DNA of 64,000 nt from Pseudomonas sp. Fl4BN1 (GCF_009908285.1 NZ_JAAARM010000024.1:41162-105161), one strand, 5' to 3'; counted from the stretch's first letter, positions 7,835 through 17,249 are shown. Numbers and translations are program-made. The notes: generated from the sequence alone by a model not told the origin.

Positions 7835-10800
7835 GTGAAGTCACTGAAGCGCCCATGGCTGTTTGTGCTGATGTTACTGTTGTTCGCCCCCCCTCTATTC
7901 GCCCAAGACTCTGAACTCAACATACGTGCTCGCCAGCCCCTTGAGTTTGTGCGCCTGCAATTGAGCGCCGACGAGCAGGCCTGGCTACGCCAGAAGCAGT
8001 CGTTGTTAGTTGCAACCGTCAACCAGGACTTCCCGCCCTACCGTGAAATCAACGATGAGCGCCAGGAAATGGAAGGCATCAGCGCCGACTTCCTGGCCGC
8101 CTTGCAACGGGAACTGGGTATCCCGATCAAGGTTCGCACCTACCCTTCGATCAAGGCCGCCTACCAGGCCCTCAGCGCAGGCCAGGTGGATATGGTCGAT
8201 ACCGCAAGCCGGGCTCAGGCCGAAGACCACCATGTACTTCTGAGCCCGCCTTACGCCTTCACCGAGCTGGCACTGTTTGCCGAAAGCGGCGACCTGCGCG
8301 ACTACAACAGTGACCTGAGCCTGGCCCATACCCGGATCGCCGCCACCCACGGCATAGGCCTGAAGCATTACCAGAGCAACGGCGGGCAAGGCCTGATCAC
8401 CGTGTACGGATCACCCCTCTCGGCCATGGCTTCGGTGCTCGATGGCGAGTCTGATGTCTACCTGGGAGACACCCTGTCCACCAGTTATCTGTCCAGCCAG
8501 CTGTTCAGCCGGCAACTGGTGGTCAACGTCAGCGCCCAACGCCCGGAAATCCAGGTAGCCTTCGCCGTCGCGCCACAGGACCGGCGCTTGTATGGCTTGC
8601 TTGAGCGCGCGCTGGGTGGCCTCGACCGCTGTCAGTTGGCCTCGGCGCTGGCCTTGTGGGGTAGCGAGGAAACCTGCGAGTTGAACGGCTTTCGCGCAAG
8701 CCTGGAGGCTGCCGAGCGCGACTGGCTGGACCATGCGCCAGCGGTGCGGCTGGTGGTCAGCGAAGACTTGGCGCCCTATGCATTTTTCAATACGCGAGGC
8801 CGCTTCAGCGGTGTCACCTCGAATGTCCTGGACATCATTCGCCACAAGACCGGACTGCGCTTCGACATCATCCGGGTCAGCTCCCTGAGCGAAGCCTATG
8901 CTCGGCTACATGATGCCGGGGCGGACCTCAGTGTGCTGACCCATATCACCCCGCACCATGCATCCCTGCTGTTCACCCGCCCTTTTGTCACCGCCCCTTA
9001 CGTTATCGTGCGGCAGAAAAATGCCCCGCCGTTGAAACCCTTGGACCAGGACGCAAGCGGTAAAGCAGCGACCGCCATGGGTTACCTGCAACGCGATGAA
9101 CTGAGCCGGCAGTACCCGAAGTTGCAGATCAGGGAAACCCTGACCATCGCCGATGCGTTCAATCGTGTACGTGCAGGCAGCGTGGATTTCGCACTGGCGC
9201 CCGCCAATCTGGCGCGTTACTACCTGTCCTACAAATACGAGAGCAGCTTGAAGATCAACGGTGTCATCACCGGCCAGGAGGCACAGATTGCCTTCGCCGC
9301 GCCCAGGACACAGGCACTGTTGACCTCGGTCCTGGACAAGGCCATGGCGCAGATCAGCCCGCAGGAATACCTGCAGATTGTCGACCGCTGGCGAGCCAAC
9401 TCGGCCACCGACGACAAATACTGGGAAGGCGTGGCGTCGTCCATCTGGAACACCTTCGGCGGGCTCGGCGTGATGCTGGCCCTGGCCGCCTGGTGGATTC
9501 TCAGCCAGCGGCAGAAGATCATTCGTAAACGATTCGACCTGATGCAACGCCAATTGATTCTCGATGAACTGCGGGTCACCAAGGACTCGGCAGAGAAAGC
9601 CAGCCGCAGCAAGACGGTGTTCCTGGCCACCATGAGCCATGAAATCAGAACCCCGCTGAACGCGATCATCGGCATGCTGGAACTGGTCCTGGCGCGCAAG
9701 AACGCCGCGGCGCTCAATACCCGTTCAGTGCAGATCGCCCACGAATCGGCGCAGAACCTGCTGGGGCTGATCGGTGACATCCTCGATATCTCGCGGATCG
9801 AATCCGGCAAGCTGACCTTGCGCCCCGAAACGGCCAGCCTCAAGGAACTGATCCTGTCCGTGAGCAAGGTGTTCGAAGGCCTGGCCCGGCAAAAGCATCT
9901 GGACATCTACCTGGAGCTGGATGCCCTGGCCGCCGAGCAGGTGTGGATCGACAGCCAGAAGTTCAAGCAGATCCTCTCCAACCTGTTGAGCAATGCCATC
10001 AAGTTCACCGACCAGGGCTGCATTCGGATCCGCTGCCAGGGCCAGGACAGCCACGACAATTCCCTGGCCTTCAGTGTCAGCGTGGCTGATGAAGGCATCG
10101 GCATTGCGCCCTCGCAGTTGCAGCAGGTATTCACCCCTTTCTTTGAAATCGAGGGCGCGGTCAACAACCCCAACGCCGGCTCCGGGCTGGGCTTGTCCAT
10201 CAGCCATTCGCTGAGCCTGTTGATGGACGGCCACCTGAGCGTGGACAGCGAGCCCGGGGTTGGCACCACCATGACCTTCAAGGCGCGATTCGATCGGGTC
10301 AGCGACGAGGTCGGGTGCTTGGCCGATGACCCGGAACAAGCCACGGCCAGTGCCATTGAGCGGCCGCTGACGGTGCTGATCGTCGAGGATCACCTGCCCA
10401 GCCAGTACCTGCTGGACCAGCAGATCAACTACCTGGGGCATCACCCGCTGATCGCCAACAATGGCCTGGAAGGCCTGGCCATGTGGCAGGAGCATGACAT
10501 CGACATCATCATCACCGACTGCAACATGCCGGAGATGAGCGGCCACGAGATGACCCAGGCGATCCGGCGCATGGAAGGCCAACTGGGTCTGCGGCCGTGC
10601 ATCATTGTCGGCCTGACCGCCAGTGCCCAGCCTGAAGAACTGGAGCGCTGCCTGAACTCGGGGATGACCAGCGCCCTGGCCAAGCCGGTCAACCTCACCG
10701 GTTTGAATCGGGTGGTGCCCATGCTCAGCCGCGAGCGGCGCCCCGAGACCAGTGCAGAGCCTGCGCCGAGTGACAAGGTGCCGCCGGCGCTGGCAGAACA

Positions 10801-11056
10801 GGTGATCAACAGCAACCTTCAGGAACTGCAGGCATTGCGCAGCGCCATGGCCGCTGGCAACCGCAGCGACCTGAACGCCATTGCCCACAAGCTCAAGAGC
10901 ACGGCCTATCTACTCGACATCGAAGAGTTGCTGGCCCTGTGCCTGGCCCTGGAGCAGCGGATTGCCGACGATGCCGATGAGCAGCAACTACGCGCGGTCG
11001 TAGCCCGCCTTGAACAGGCACTGCTGGCCCTCAACCATTCACTGCAAGCACACTGA
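7835..11056 (+). CDS. Hybrid sensor histidine kinase with two periplasmic binding domains (RocS1/BvgS/EvgS-like)
   Basis: 1073 residues from the GTG at 7835, with GAGAG upstream and a good signal peptide (KRPWLFVLMLLLFAPPLFA). An ATG at 7799 inside the regulator gene is the alternative. Two SBP_bac_3-type (Venus flytrap) domains cover about residues 40-260 and 270-520. They are followed by one membrane segment (~540-560), HisKA with MSHEIRTPLN (~601), an HATPase with NLLSNAIKF (~715), a receiver with its aspartate in IIITDCNMPE (~892), and an HPt domain with AIAHKLKS (~1017). This unorthodox phosphorelay is the BvgS/EvgS/RocS plan, but no PAS domain is visible between the membrane segment and HisKA. 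The periplasmic domains suggest a small soluble signal. The gene ends eight bases from the convergent adhesin gene. Confidence 0.92.
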   Translation: MKSLKRPWLFVLMLLLFAPPLFAQDSELNIRARQPLEFVRLQLSADEQAWLRQKQSLLVATVNQDFPPYREINDERQEMEGISADFLAALQRELGIPIKVRTYPSIKAAYQALSAGQVDMVDTASRAQAEDHHVLLSPPYAFTELALFAESGDLRDYNSDLSLAHTRIAATHGIGLKHYQSNGGQGLITVYGSPLSAMASVLDGESDVYLGDTLSTSYLSSQLFSRQLVVNVSAQRPEIQVAFAVAPQDRRLYGLLERALGGLDRCQLASALALWGSEETCELNGFRASLEAAERDWLDHAPAVRLVVSEDLAPYAFFNTRGRFSGVTSNVLDIIRHKTGLRFDIIRVSSLSEAYARLHDAGADLSVLTHITPHHASLLFTRPFVTAPYVIVRQKNAPPLKPLDQDASGKAATAMGYLQRDELSRQYPKLQIRETLTIADAFNRVRAGSVDFALAPANLARYYLSYKYESSLKINGVITGQEAQIAFAAPRTQALLTSVLDKAMAQISPQEYLQIVDRWRANSATDDKYWEGVASSIWNTFGGLGVMLALAAWWILSQRQKIIRKRFDLMQRQLILDELRVTKDSAEKASRSKTVFLATMSHEIRTPLNAIIGMLELVLARKNAAALNTRSVQIAHESAQNLLGLIGDILDISRIESGKLTLRPETASLKELILSVSKVFEGLARQKHLDIYLELDALAAEQVWIDSQKFKQILSNLLSNAIKFTDQGCIRIRCQGQDSHDNSLAFSVSVADEGIGIAPSQLQQVFTPFFEIEGAVNNPNAGSGLGLSISHSLSLLMDGHLSVDSEPGVGTTMTFKARFDRVSDEVGCLADDPEQATASAIERPLTVLIVEDHLPSQYLLDQQINYLGHHPLIANNGLEGLAMWQEHDIDIIITDCNMPEMSGHEMTQAIRRMEGQLGLRPCIIVGLTASAQPEELERCLNSGMTSALAKPVNLTGLNRVVPMLSRERRPETSAEPAPSDKVPPALAEQVINSNLQELQALRSAMAAGNRSDLNAIAHKLKSTAYLLDIEELLALCLALEQRIADDADEQQLRAVVARLEQALLALNHSLQAH

Positions 11057-11064
11057 GCCAAGGC

Positions 11065-12081
11065 TTAGTTGTACTCGAGGATATAGTTGAGCGTTGCATC
11101 GGCTTTGCCCGCAGTAATCGAGTAGCCCGGAATCTTGACGTAGCGGGCCTTGATCGGCAGGTTGTACAACTCGCCACTTGCATCACTGCGCATCCACTTC
11201 ATGGCCATGGCGTTGGCCTTGGAAATAGGCAGTGTTATCCCTTGTTCATTGAGCACGGAGATTTCCACGCCACCCGCCCCACCATTGGACAGTTTCAAAC
11301 GACCCGCAGTGCGGAAGTTGCCCTCGAAGTAGGCCTTGACCGGCAACTTGGTTCCGGCAGGCAAGCCGGTACAAAGCACATCGAGGTCGAATGACTTGGT
11401 AGGTGTAGCCTCGACCTTCATATCCCCCGCCCAGACCTTGCCCATGGGCACGTTGATATTTTTTTTCACCCCTGCGCAGCCGGCGAAGTAACCGCCGGTT
11501 TCCACACGGGTGATGCCATTGATATTGATATTCGCGGCGTACCACTGGTCCACCATGAGCCTGATCTTGACATTCAGCTTGAGGTCGCCGGAACCCACGC
11601 CTTGGGCTGTCCGAACGAACTCGTATTTAAGGTTCCTTATAACAGAAGCCACCACGGTTATATTGTTTCCATAACTAAATGAGGTAGGTATCGAGACACC
11701 AGCGCCCTCAGACACCCTGAACCTGATGCCTATACCCGCCACTCCGGTCTTGTAGACATCTCTATAACCACTCTCGAGCTCTGCGCCACTATCAGGGGCG
11801 ATTTCATAAGCTACTTTAACGGTAGTCACGAGAGGCATAGGACATTGAAAAGTGTCGTCTGACACTTGGTAATCGGCCGAAGTCGCCATTACTTTGCCCA
11901 CTGCCACCATCTGCAACTTCATGGTGCTCGGTGTGTTCACATTAAATTCCTTTCGCTCGCTCCCGCCGTTTATCTCGCCATTCCAAATGCGCCAATAGCA
12001 GTTATTGGGGTTATCTGCCCTCGCTGTATCGAAAGCCATGCTCAAAAATACGGTCGCCAATAATAAAATAATGATTCGCAC
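11065..12081 (-). CDS. Two-domain tip adhesin of the chaperone-usher pilus
   Basis: 338 residues with a GTG start and the ribosome binding site AGAGAGG lying in the last codons of the usher gene. A signal peptide (IIILLLATVFLSMAFDTARA) is followed by an N-terminal receptor-binding-like domain of about 180 residues and a C-terminal pilin domain (from about GYFAGCAGVKKNINVPMGKV to ITAGKADATLNYILEYN). The end shows the beta-zipper pattern by which the chaperone recognises subunits. It is the last gene of the pilin-chaperone-usher-adhesin operon, as expected for a tip protein. The N-terminal half is visibly more AT-rich than the pilin half, suggesting exchange of the binding domain. Confidence 0.85.
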   Translation of the reverse strand: MRIIILLLATVFLSMAFDTARADNPNNCYWRIWNGEINGGSERKEFNVNTPSTMKLQMVAVGKVMATSADYQVSDDTFQCPMPLVTTVKVAYEIAPDSGAELESGYRDVYKTGVAGIGIRFRVSEGAGVSIPTSFSYGNNITVVASVIRNLKYEFVRTAQGVGSGDLKLNVKIRLMVDQWYAANININGITRVETGGYFAGCAGVKKNINVPMGKVWAGDMKVEATPTKSFDLDVLCTGLPAGTKLPVKAYFEGNFRTAGRLKLSNGGAGGVEISVLNEQGITLPISKANAMAMKWMRSDASGELYNLPIKARYVKIPGYSITAGKADATLNYILEYN

Positions 12082-12085
12082 TGGG

Positions 12086-14596
12086 TTACCTCTCTGTATC
12101 TTGATCAGCGCAGACCACCGCTACCCGGTCATACACCGTGGATTTATCCGCTTGCGGTAGTTGGTAGGGGAAGGTGCAACTGCCATCGCCCCAGGTCACC
12201 CGTAACCGCCCCTGCTCCTTGATCCCGAACGCCAGGGCGCGGGCCATGTTGTCCACCACGGCCAGTTGCTTGCCCTGCTCATCGAGCAGCTGGGCGCCAA
12301 AGGGAATCCGCGCACCGGCGGCGTGGCTCAGCTCGAACTGCACCCGGCGTCCGGACTCGGCCTCGAAGCGCGCCTTGACGATGGCGCCACGGCGCGGCAC
12401 CAGCATTTTTGAGCTTTCGCTGAGCTCCACATCGCTGCCCAGGGTCTGGGTATCCAGGTTCACCCAGTTGTAGCGGTAGGGCTGTGCATAGCTGCTGACG
12501 ATGTAGCCGGAACCGTCGCTGCGGGCATTGGAGCCTTGCAGGCCGACGTTCTTCACCCCCGGCACTTCGATCAGGGCGAAGGTCTCCCCTACCGGTTGAC
12601 CAAAGGTCACGCCGCCGGCGTGAGCCACCACCGACCCGGAGGCCGTGAGGTCCATGTGGCGGCTGTCGCCACTGCGCGAATAATTGCCCGCCAGCCGCGC
12701 CGAGGGCGCGTCCCAACCCAGCCCGACACCGGCGGAACTGTCGATCTGATCCACCCCGGCCTGGGCCGAATAGGACAGGGTCGCGGCATCGTCGATGTAA
12801 CCGTTGATGCCCGACTGCAGGCTGCGCTGGCCATTGCCCGAAGAGGTCATGTTGCTGTAGAGACGATGGGAGCGCCCCGGGCTGCCAAAGGGAACGCTGA
12901 AAGACAGCGACACCTGGTTGTCCGAGCCTTGGGAGCTGCCGGAGTTCTGGGTGCGCGACAGCGACAGGCTGTAGCTGACGTTCTTCAGGTTGCCGCTGTA
13001 GCCCATCTGCAGGCGCCGGGTACTCCCGGCGCGGTTCCAGTAGCTGGTTTCACCGGCGCTGACGAACAGCGAGCCGCGGCCGCGCAACGACTGGTTGACG
13101 TTGAGGTCGATGCGGCTTTTTTGCCGGCCGAAGTTGTAGCCCTCGCTGCGCCCGGAGACGTACTCCTGCTCATCCACATGCTGGCTCAAGGTGCGGTAGC
13201 CATCGGTGGAGTAGCGGTAACCGACCATGGTGAAGGTGGTGTCGGTCCGGTTCAGGGTCTTGGAGTAGAGAAAGCGCACACTCTGCCCCTGTTTCTTCTC
13301 GCCGTGATCAGGCTGCGAACGGCTGTTGGTCAGGTCCACCGACATGCCGCCCACGGGGGTGTTGAGGCCCAGGCCGAGGTTGAACGCGTCATAGCCCTCG
13401 GAGCGCAGAAAGCCGCCGTAGGTGGTCAGGTTGTCGCTGGCGCCATAGACCCCAGTGGCCTGGACCAGGCTCGGCGAGGCGCTGTCCTGGTTGTCGTACT
13501 GCCCGGCCGCCATGCTGTACTGCAGGTTGCCGCGCCGGGTCATGACCGGTAGGTAGGAGTAAGACTGTGAATAGCTGCGTTCGCGGCCATCGGCCTCGAT
13601 GATCTTGATTTCCAGGTCGCCATTGGAGCCACCCGGGTAGATGTCACGGATTTCGAAGGCCCCCGGAGACACGGCGGTGGAGTAGATCACATAGCCGTTC
13701 TGCCGCACTTCCACCGTCGCATTGGTTTCAGCGATGCCACGCACCACTGGTGCATAGCCGACTTCGTTGTCCGGCAACATGCCGATATCCGAGCCCAGCA
13801 ATACGCCGCGAATTCGCGTGCTGTCGAAAATTTCGCCGTTGGTGTACAGCTCGCCGAAAGACACCCGGCTACTGAGGCTGGAAACATCGCGCTCCACATA
13901 GCTGCGGTTGCTGGAGAACTTGCGCTGCATGCCCGTGCCCTGGGTCAGCGACGACTCGTTGCGCAGGCGCCACGGGCCGATGTTGAAACCATTGCGCAGG
14001 CCCAGGTAGGCGTAGTCGCTGGTGAAGCCTTTGTTGCTGTTGCGGTTGAAGTTGGCCTGATAGTCACTGAAACCCGCGGTGATGCCTTCGTCCCACAACG
14101 AGGGGTCGACGTAACCACGAGAGTTACGCAGGATGTAAGCATGGGGAATGCTCACCGACAAGGTCAGGCTGGCCACGTCGAGTTCTGCCGAAGCATTTTC
14201 GATGCGGTCGATATCGTAGATGTCCGCTTCATCGCTGCCGGCCAGCAACAGGCCTTCCTGCTCCAGCCGCTGGATATTCACGCCCAACTCGCGCAACAGC
14301 GCGATGGAGAGCAAGGGGCGCACCTCACCGCTTTCGGTGTCGGCGGCGAAGGTCACTTCCTGGCGACGACTCAGGGTCTGGTTCAAGTACAGATCGACAC
14401 TGTAGGTGCCGGGCACGACGCCGTTATTCTTTTCAAAAAAATGCAGATCTGTTGCGGCCCCTTTGTCTTTGAGAAAGTACGGGTTGAACTGCGCAGCCAG
14501 AACACTAGGCGAACTTAGCAAGCCCATCGCCGCCAGCCAGGAAAAACCTGCTTGCGAACTGAACTTCAAACTCCATTTTTTTCTTAAATTCGACAT
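12086..14596 (-). CDS. Outer-membrane usher protein (FimD/PapC family)
   Basis: 836 residues from the ATG at 14596 (MSNLRKKWSLKF), with GGA seven bases upstream; an ATG at 14635 lacks a site. After the signal peptide comes the N-terminal periplasmic domain (FNPYFLKDKG to PGTYSVDLYLN), the long beta-barrel with a middle (plug) domain (around VSPGAFEIRDIYPGGSNGDL), and C-terminal domains ending with a cysteine pair (GSCTFPYQLP, VAVVC). Ushers form the pore through which chaperone-subunit complexes are polymerised. Length is normal for the family. The stop codon is four bases before the adhesin start. Confidence 0.93.
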   Translation of the reverse strand: MSNLRKKWSLKFSSQAGFSWLAAMGLLSSPSVLAAQFNPYFLKDKGAATDLHFFEKNNGVVPGTYSVDLYLNQTLSRRQEVTFAADTESGEVRPLLSIALLRELGVNIQRLEQEGLLLAGSDEADIYDIDRIENASAELDVASLTLSVSIPHAYILRNSRGYVDPSLWDEGITAGFSDYQANFNRNSNKGFTSDYAYLGLRNGFNIGPWRLRNESSLTQGTGMQRKFSSNRSYVERDVSSLSSRVSFGELYTNGEIFDSTRIRGVLLGSDIGMLPDNEVGYAPVVRGIAETNATVEVRQNGYVIYSTAVSPGAFEIRDIYPGGSNGDLEIKIIEADGRERSYSQSYSYLPVMTRRGNLQYSMAAGQYDNQDSASPSLVQATGVYGASDNLTTYGGFLRSEGYDAFNLGLGLNTPVGGMSVDLTNSRSQPDHGEKKQGQSVRFLYSKTLNRTDTTFTMVGYRYSTDGYRTLSQHVDEQEYVSGRSEGYNFGRQKSRIDLNVNQSLRGRGSLFVSAGETSYWNRAGSTRRLQMGYSGNLKNVSYSLSLSRTQNSGSSQGSDNQVSLSFSVPFGSPGRSHRLYSNMTSSGNGQRSLQSGINGYIDDAATLSYSAQAGVDQIDSSAGVGLGWDAPSARLAGNYSRSGDSRHMDLTASGSVVAHAGGVTFGQPVGETFALIEVPGVKNVGLQGSNARSDGSGYIVSSYAQPYRYNWVNLDTQTLGSDVELSESSKMLVPRRGAIVKARFEAESGRRVQFELSHAAGARIPFGAQLLDEQGKQLAVVDNMARALAFGIKEQGRLRVTWGDGSCTFPYQLPQADKSTVYDRVAVVCADQDTER

Positions 14597-14679
14597 GAGT
14601 TTATCCGGCTTCCCATATGAGAGGCTGCGTTTCATTCAAACAATGGAACCCATCAAGAATATAAAACGCTCAACCAGGT

Positions 14680-15405
14680 TTATTGACCGAGTTTGGTTTC
14701 GTGCTTGATCAGGGCGCCATAATCATTGATCGATTCCCAGTGAAGCTGGGCTTGGCCTTTGGGCATTGCACCGAGGCTTCTGACTTTCATGTAGACGGTG
14801 CTTTTCGGGGCAATCATTTGCTCTTGCACGTTGTAGCTTTGTTGCCCGCTACTCAATGTCAAAGTTCCCAGGGAGATGTTCAAGGCTGAAGGGTTTTGCA
14901 CTTCCAGTTGAACCGCGCCATCACGGGTTACCAGGCGCCAGTGCAATTGGCTGGCGGATTCTTCCAGGGTTACGGTCACCGCCGCCGGGCGATAGAACAC
15001 TTTGATTCGCTGGCGGATTGCCACCTGCAGGGAGTTCTCCTCCTTGGCCTGCTGGGGGATTTCCTGGACGTTGAGCCAGAACACCGATTCACGGTCCTCG
15101 GCCAGGCCCTTGCCGTGGTAGAAGATGCGCAGCATCTGTTGCTTGTTGCCGCCCATCCGCGCCAGCGCCGGAGTAATGGCGAAGGGTACATCGGCGTCCT
15201 GATCCCGAGCATCCGCCTCGATCCACGACTGGATCATGATGTCCGCCGAGCCTAGGTTTCTCACCAGGATCGAGGCTTCACGATCGGCCGCCGGGTAGAC
15301 AATACGGGTGCCGCCCAACTGGATTCCCGCCGAACAGACACCGGAAAACACCCACAGCGCCAGGATCAGCGCCGGGCGATAACGCACTGTAAAAAAACTT
15401 TTCAT
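14680..15405 (-). CDS. Periplasmic pilus chaperone (PapD family)
   Basis: 241 residues with signal peptide (ALILALWVFSGVCSA). The first Ig-like domain has the anchoring arginine in GGTRIVYPA, the strand-G hallmark RESVFWLNVQEIP, and the conserved lysine in QRIKVFYRP. The second domain covers about residues 150-235. The short F1-G1 loop suggests an FGS-type chaperone for rod-like pili. It lies between the pilin and usher genes and caps subunits in the periplasm. Confidence 0.92.
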   Translation of the reverse strand: MKSFFTVRYRPALILALWVFSGVCSAGIQLGGTRIVYPAADREASILVRNLGSADIMIQSWIEADARDQDADVPFAITPALARMGGNKQQMLRIFYHGKGLAEDRESVFWLNVQEIPQQAKEENSLQVAIRQRIKVFYRPAAVTVTLEESASQLHWRLVTRDGAVQLEVQNPSALNISLGTLTLSSGQQSYNVQEQMIAPKSTVYMKVRSLGAMPKGQAQLHWESINDYGALIKHETKLGQ

Positions 15406-15420
15406 AAGTCACTCGCTGAG

Positions 15421-15443
15421 AGCGGGAGCATTGCGCCCCCGCT
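15421..15443 (-). terminator. Intercistronic hairpin between pilin and chaperone genes
   Basis: AGCGGG (15421-15426) pairs with CCCGCT (15438-15443). One mismatch and two more pairs close a five-base loop. It fills much of the 48-base gap after the major pilin gene and has no T-tract. Such hairpins in pilus operons cause partial termination or protect the upstream mRNA, so that the major pilin is made in excess. Confidence 0.5.
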
Positions 15444-15453
15444 GGACGGAGAT

Positions 15454-16041
15454 TTACTTGTAGGTCAGGGTAAACGGCAGGGTGCCGTCGGCGGGGCCTG
15501 CTTCCAAGGCTTCACCGTTGGCGACATAGGCCGCGCGCAGATTGAGGATGGCGCTGTACTTGTCGTCTGCGCCCTTGACCAGATTGCCATCGAAGCTCTG
15601 GTTCGCGGACAAGTTCAGCAAGTTGCTGTCGACGTCGTAGAGACCGATGCCCACACCCTTGGCGCTGCCCACCGTCTTCAACAGACTGTTGTTGGCCAAG
15701 TCGACACCGGAACCGGACATCGGGTCGAAGTTGACGCTGACGGTGTTCAGGCCTGTACCGGTGTTGCCGCAATCCAGGTTCAGGTTGATCGCGGTGCCAC
15801 CCACGATACCGGCGGAACTGCCACTACCCAGGGAGTCCATACTGACCTTGCCGAGTTTGACTTCGATCTCCTGCTTACCTGCGCTTCCACCAACAGTGGT
15901 ACCGCCACCGGCGGAGATCACACAAGAGGCAGAAGTAATTTCACCGGTGAAACTAATGGTGCCATCAGCAGCCATCGCACTAGTGGCGAATGCGCAGATT
16001 ACTGATGTAGCCAACAGTTGCTTGATCATTTTGATAGACAC
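15454..16041 (-). CDS. Major pilin subunit (type 1/CupC1-like fimbrial protein)
   Basis: 195 residues from a GTG at 16041 with a strong AAGGAG upstream; an internal ATG four codons later is possible. A signal peptide ending SAMAADG is followed by a typical pilin fold: GTISFTGEITSASCVIS with the first cysteine, and the second in NLDCGNTG. The C-terminal DGTLPFTLTYK is the beta-zipper motif with penultimate tyrosine. Being first in the operon and followed by a hairpin fits a major structural subunit. Confidence 0.92.
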   Translation of the reverse strand: MSIKMIKQLLATSVICAFATSAMAADGTISFTGEITSASCVISAGGGTTVGGSAGKQEIEVKLGKVSMDSLGSGSSAGIVGGTAINLNLDCGNTGTGLNTVSVNFDPMSGSGVDLANNSLLKTVGSAKGVGIGLYDVDSNLLNLSANQSFDGNLVKGADDKYSAILNLRAAYVANGEALEAGPADGTLPFTLTYK

Positions 16042-16229
16042 GATTTACTCCTTGGATATTAGGTTAATTCAAACTAATAAGTGACACCATCACTGGTGCC
16101 AAACAAGGATAAAATCTTGCAGATTCCCAGACCACAAGAGTCATCTTCCGGGTATCCGAGAATCTTCTTGGAGGTGCTCAACGGCAGACTTTTCAGTCTT
16201 CCTTCAGAGCGCAAGGCGATAATCGATCA

Positions 16230-16249
16230 AGTCTAAATAAGCCTAGACT
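16230..16249. promoter_or_regulatory. Inverted repeat upstream of the pilus operon
   Basis: AGTCTA (16230-16235) and TAGACT (16244-16249) form a perfect 6-bp inverted repeat with an 8-base spacer, about 190 bases before the pilin start. A second small inverted repeat, CACCA/TGGTG, is at 16085-16098. Both lie in the 291-base space between the AraC gene and the pilin, which holds no gene. They are candidate sites for the LuxR-type response regulator; this is inference. Confidence 0.3.
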
Positions 16250-16332
16250 CTAAGGATAGTTAATGCTCGTAAAGTTCATGCCGCCGCAAAGCGAATGAAC
16301 TTCATTAGTTAAACTTGAAAAGACTTGTTACA

Positions 16333-17238
16333 TCACCCCGGCCGACGTTTCAACGTCTCACTGGGCAACTCCCTGAACAGCGCCCGATAGCTGCTGGAAA
16401 ACCGTCCCAGGTGCCAGAACGACCAGTGCATCGCCACCTCGGCCACGGTGGTCTCGCTGGGCCCGCGGCTGAGCAGTTCGCGGTGCGCACTGTTGAGCCG
16501 GCGCAGGCGCAGCCACTGGCTGGGGGCCATGCCGGTAAAGGCCTTGAACGCGCTTTGCAACTGACGCAGGGAAACCCCGGCCACCTGGGACAATTCCAGC
16601 AGGTTGAGGGTTTCCTCGGGCACATCGGCAGCCCATTGCGCCACCCGCTGCATGATCACCCGCTCCTCGCTGCGCCGTTGCAGGCCGCCAGGGTCCAGGC
16701 GCACACAGGCGTTGTCGAGGATGTACAGGCAATCGTCCAGCAACTGCTGGGTCAGGGCTTCGCGGCTCGGTGGATCGAAGGTCTGGGACAAGCGGGTCAA
16801 GGTGCCGCTGAGCCAGCGGCAGAACAAGGCGTTCTGCTGGCTGTTGAGCGGCGCCATGAACAAGCCGTCCAGGCGCTCCACTCCCAGGCCATGACGCTGG
16901 ACGAATTCGGGGCCGAATACCACCGCCACTTCCTGGTAGTTCTCCGGGGTGATCCAGATGTTGCGACTTTCGCCGTTGAGCACGTACAGGGCGTTGTCGC
17001 TGCGGTCGAAACAGAACGCCAGGGCGCCTGCGGGAGCGCTGAAATTCTGCTCGACCCGGGTGTTCATGCACTCCTCGTAGATCTCGACGCCCTGCAGGTC
17101 GAGGTAGCGCACCAGACCATTGAAATGCCCGGGGGACATTTGCTGGTAATGCTGCACCCAGCCCGGGGTGGCACGGATCTGATCGGCCACATCGAAGGTG
17201 TTGAATGCTTGGACCTGAAGCGGATTGGAGGCTGTCAT
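16333..17238 (-). CDS. AraC-family regulator of the polyamine module
   Basis: 301 residues from the ATG at 17238, with AAGG eight bases upstream; longer upstream starts have no site. The C-terminal ~100 residues carry two AraC helix-turn-helix motifs (SQVAGVSLRQLQSAFKAFTG, and AMHWSFWHLGRFSSSYRALF). The N-terminal domain resembles EutR-type proteins. It is divergent from the glutamine-synthetase-like gene, so it probably senses a polyamine or amino-alcohol and activates that operon. Direct repeats just upstream of its own start could be its binding sites. Confidence 0.85.
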   Translation of the reverse strand: MTASNPLQVQAFNTFDVADQIRATPGWVQHYQQMSPGHFNGLVRYLDLQGVEIYEECMNTRVEQNFSAPAGALAFCFDRSDNALYVLNGESRNIWITPENYQEVAVVFGPEFVQRHGLGVERLDGLFMAPLNSQQNALFCRWLSGTLTRLSQTFDPPSREALTQQLLDDCLYILDNACVRLDPGGLQRRSEERVIMQRVAQWAADVPEETLNLLELSQVAGVSLRQLQSAFKAFTGMAPSQWLRLRRLNSAHRELLSRGPSETTVAEVAMHWSFWHLGRFSSSYRALFRELPSETLKRRPG

Positions 17239-17249
17239 CGGGGGACCTT

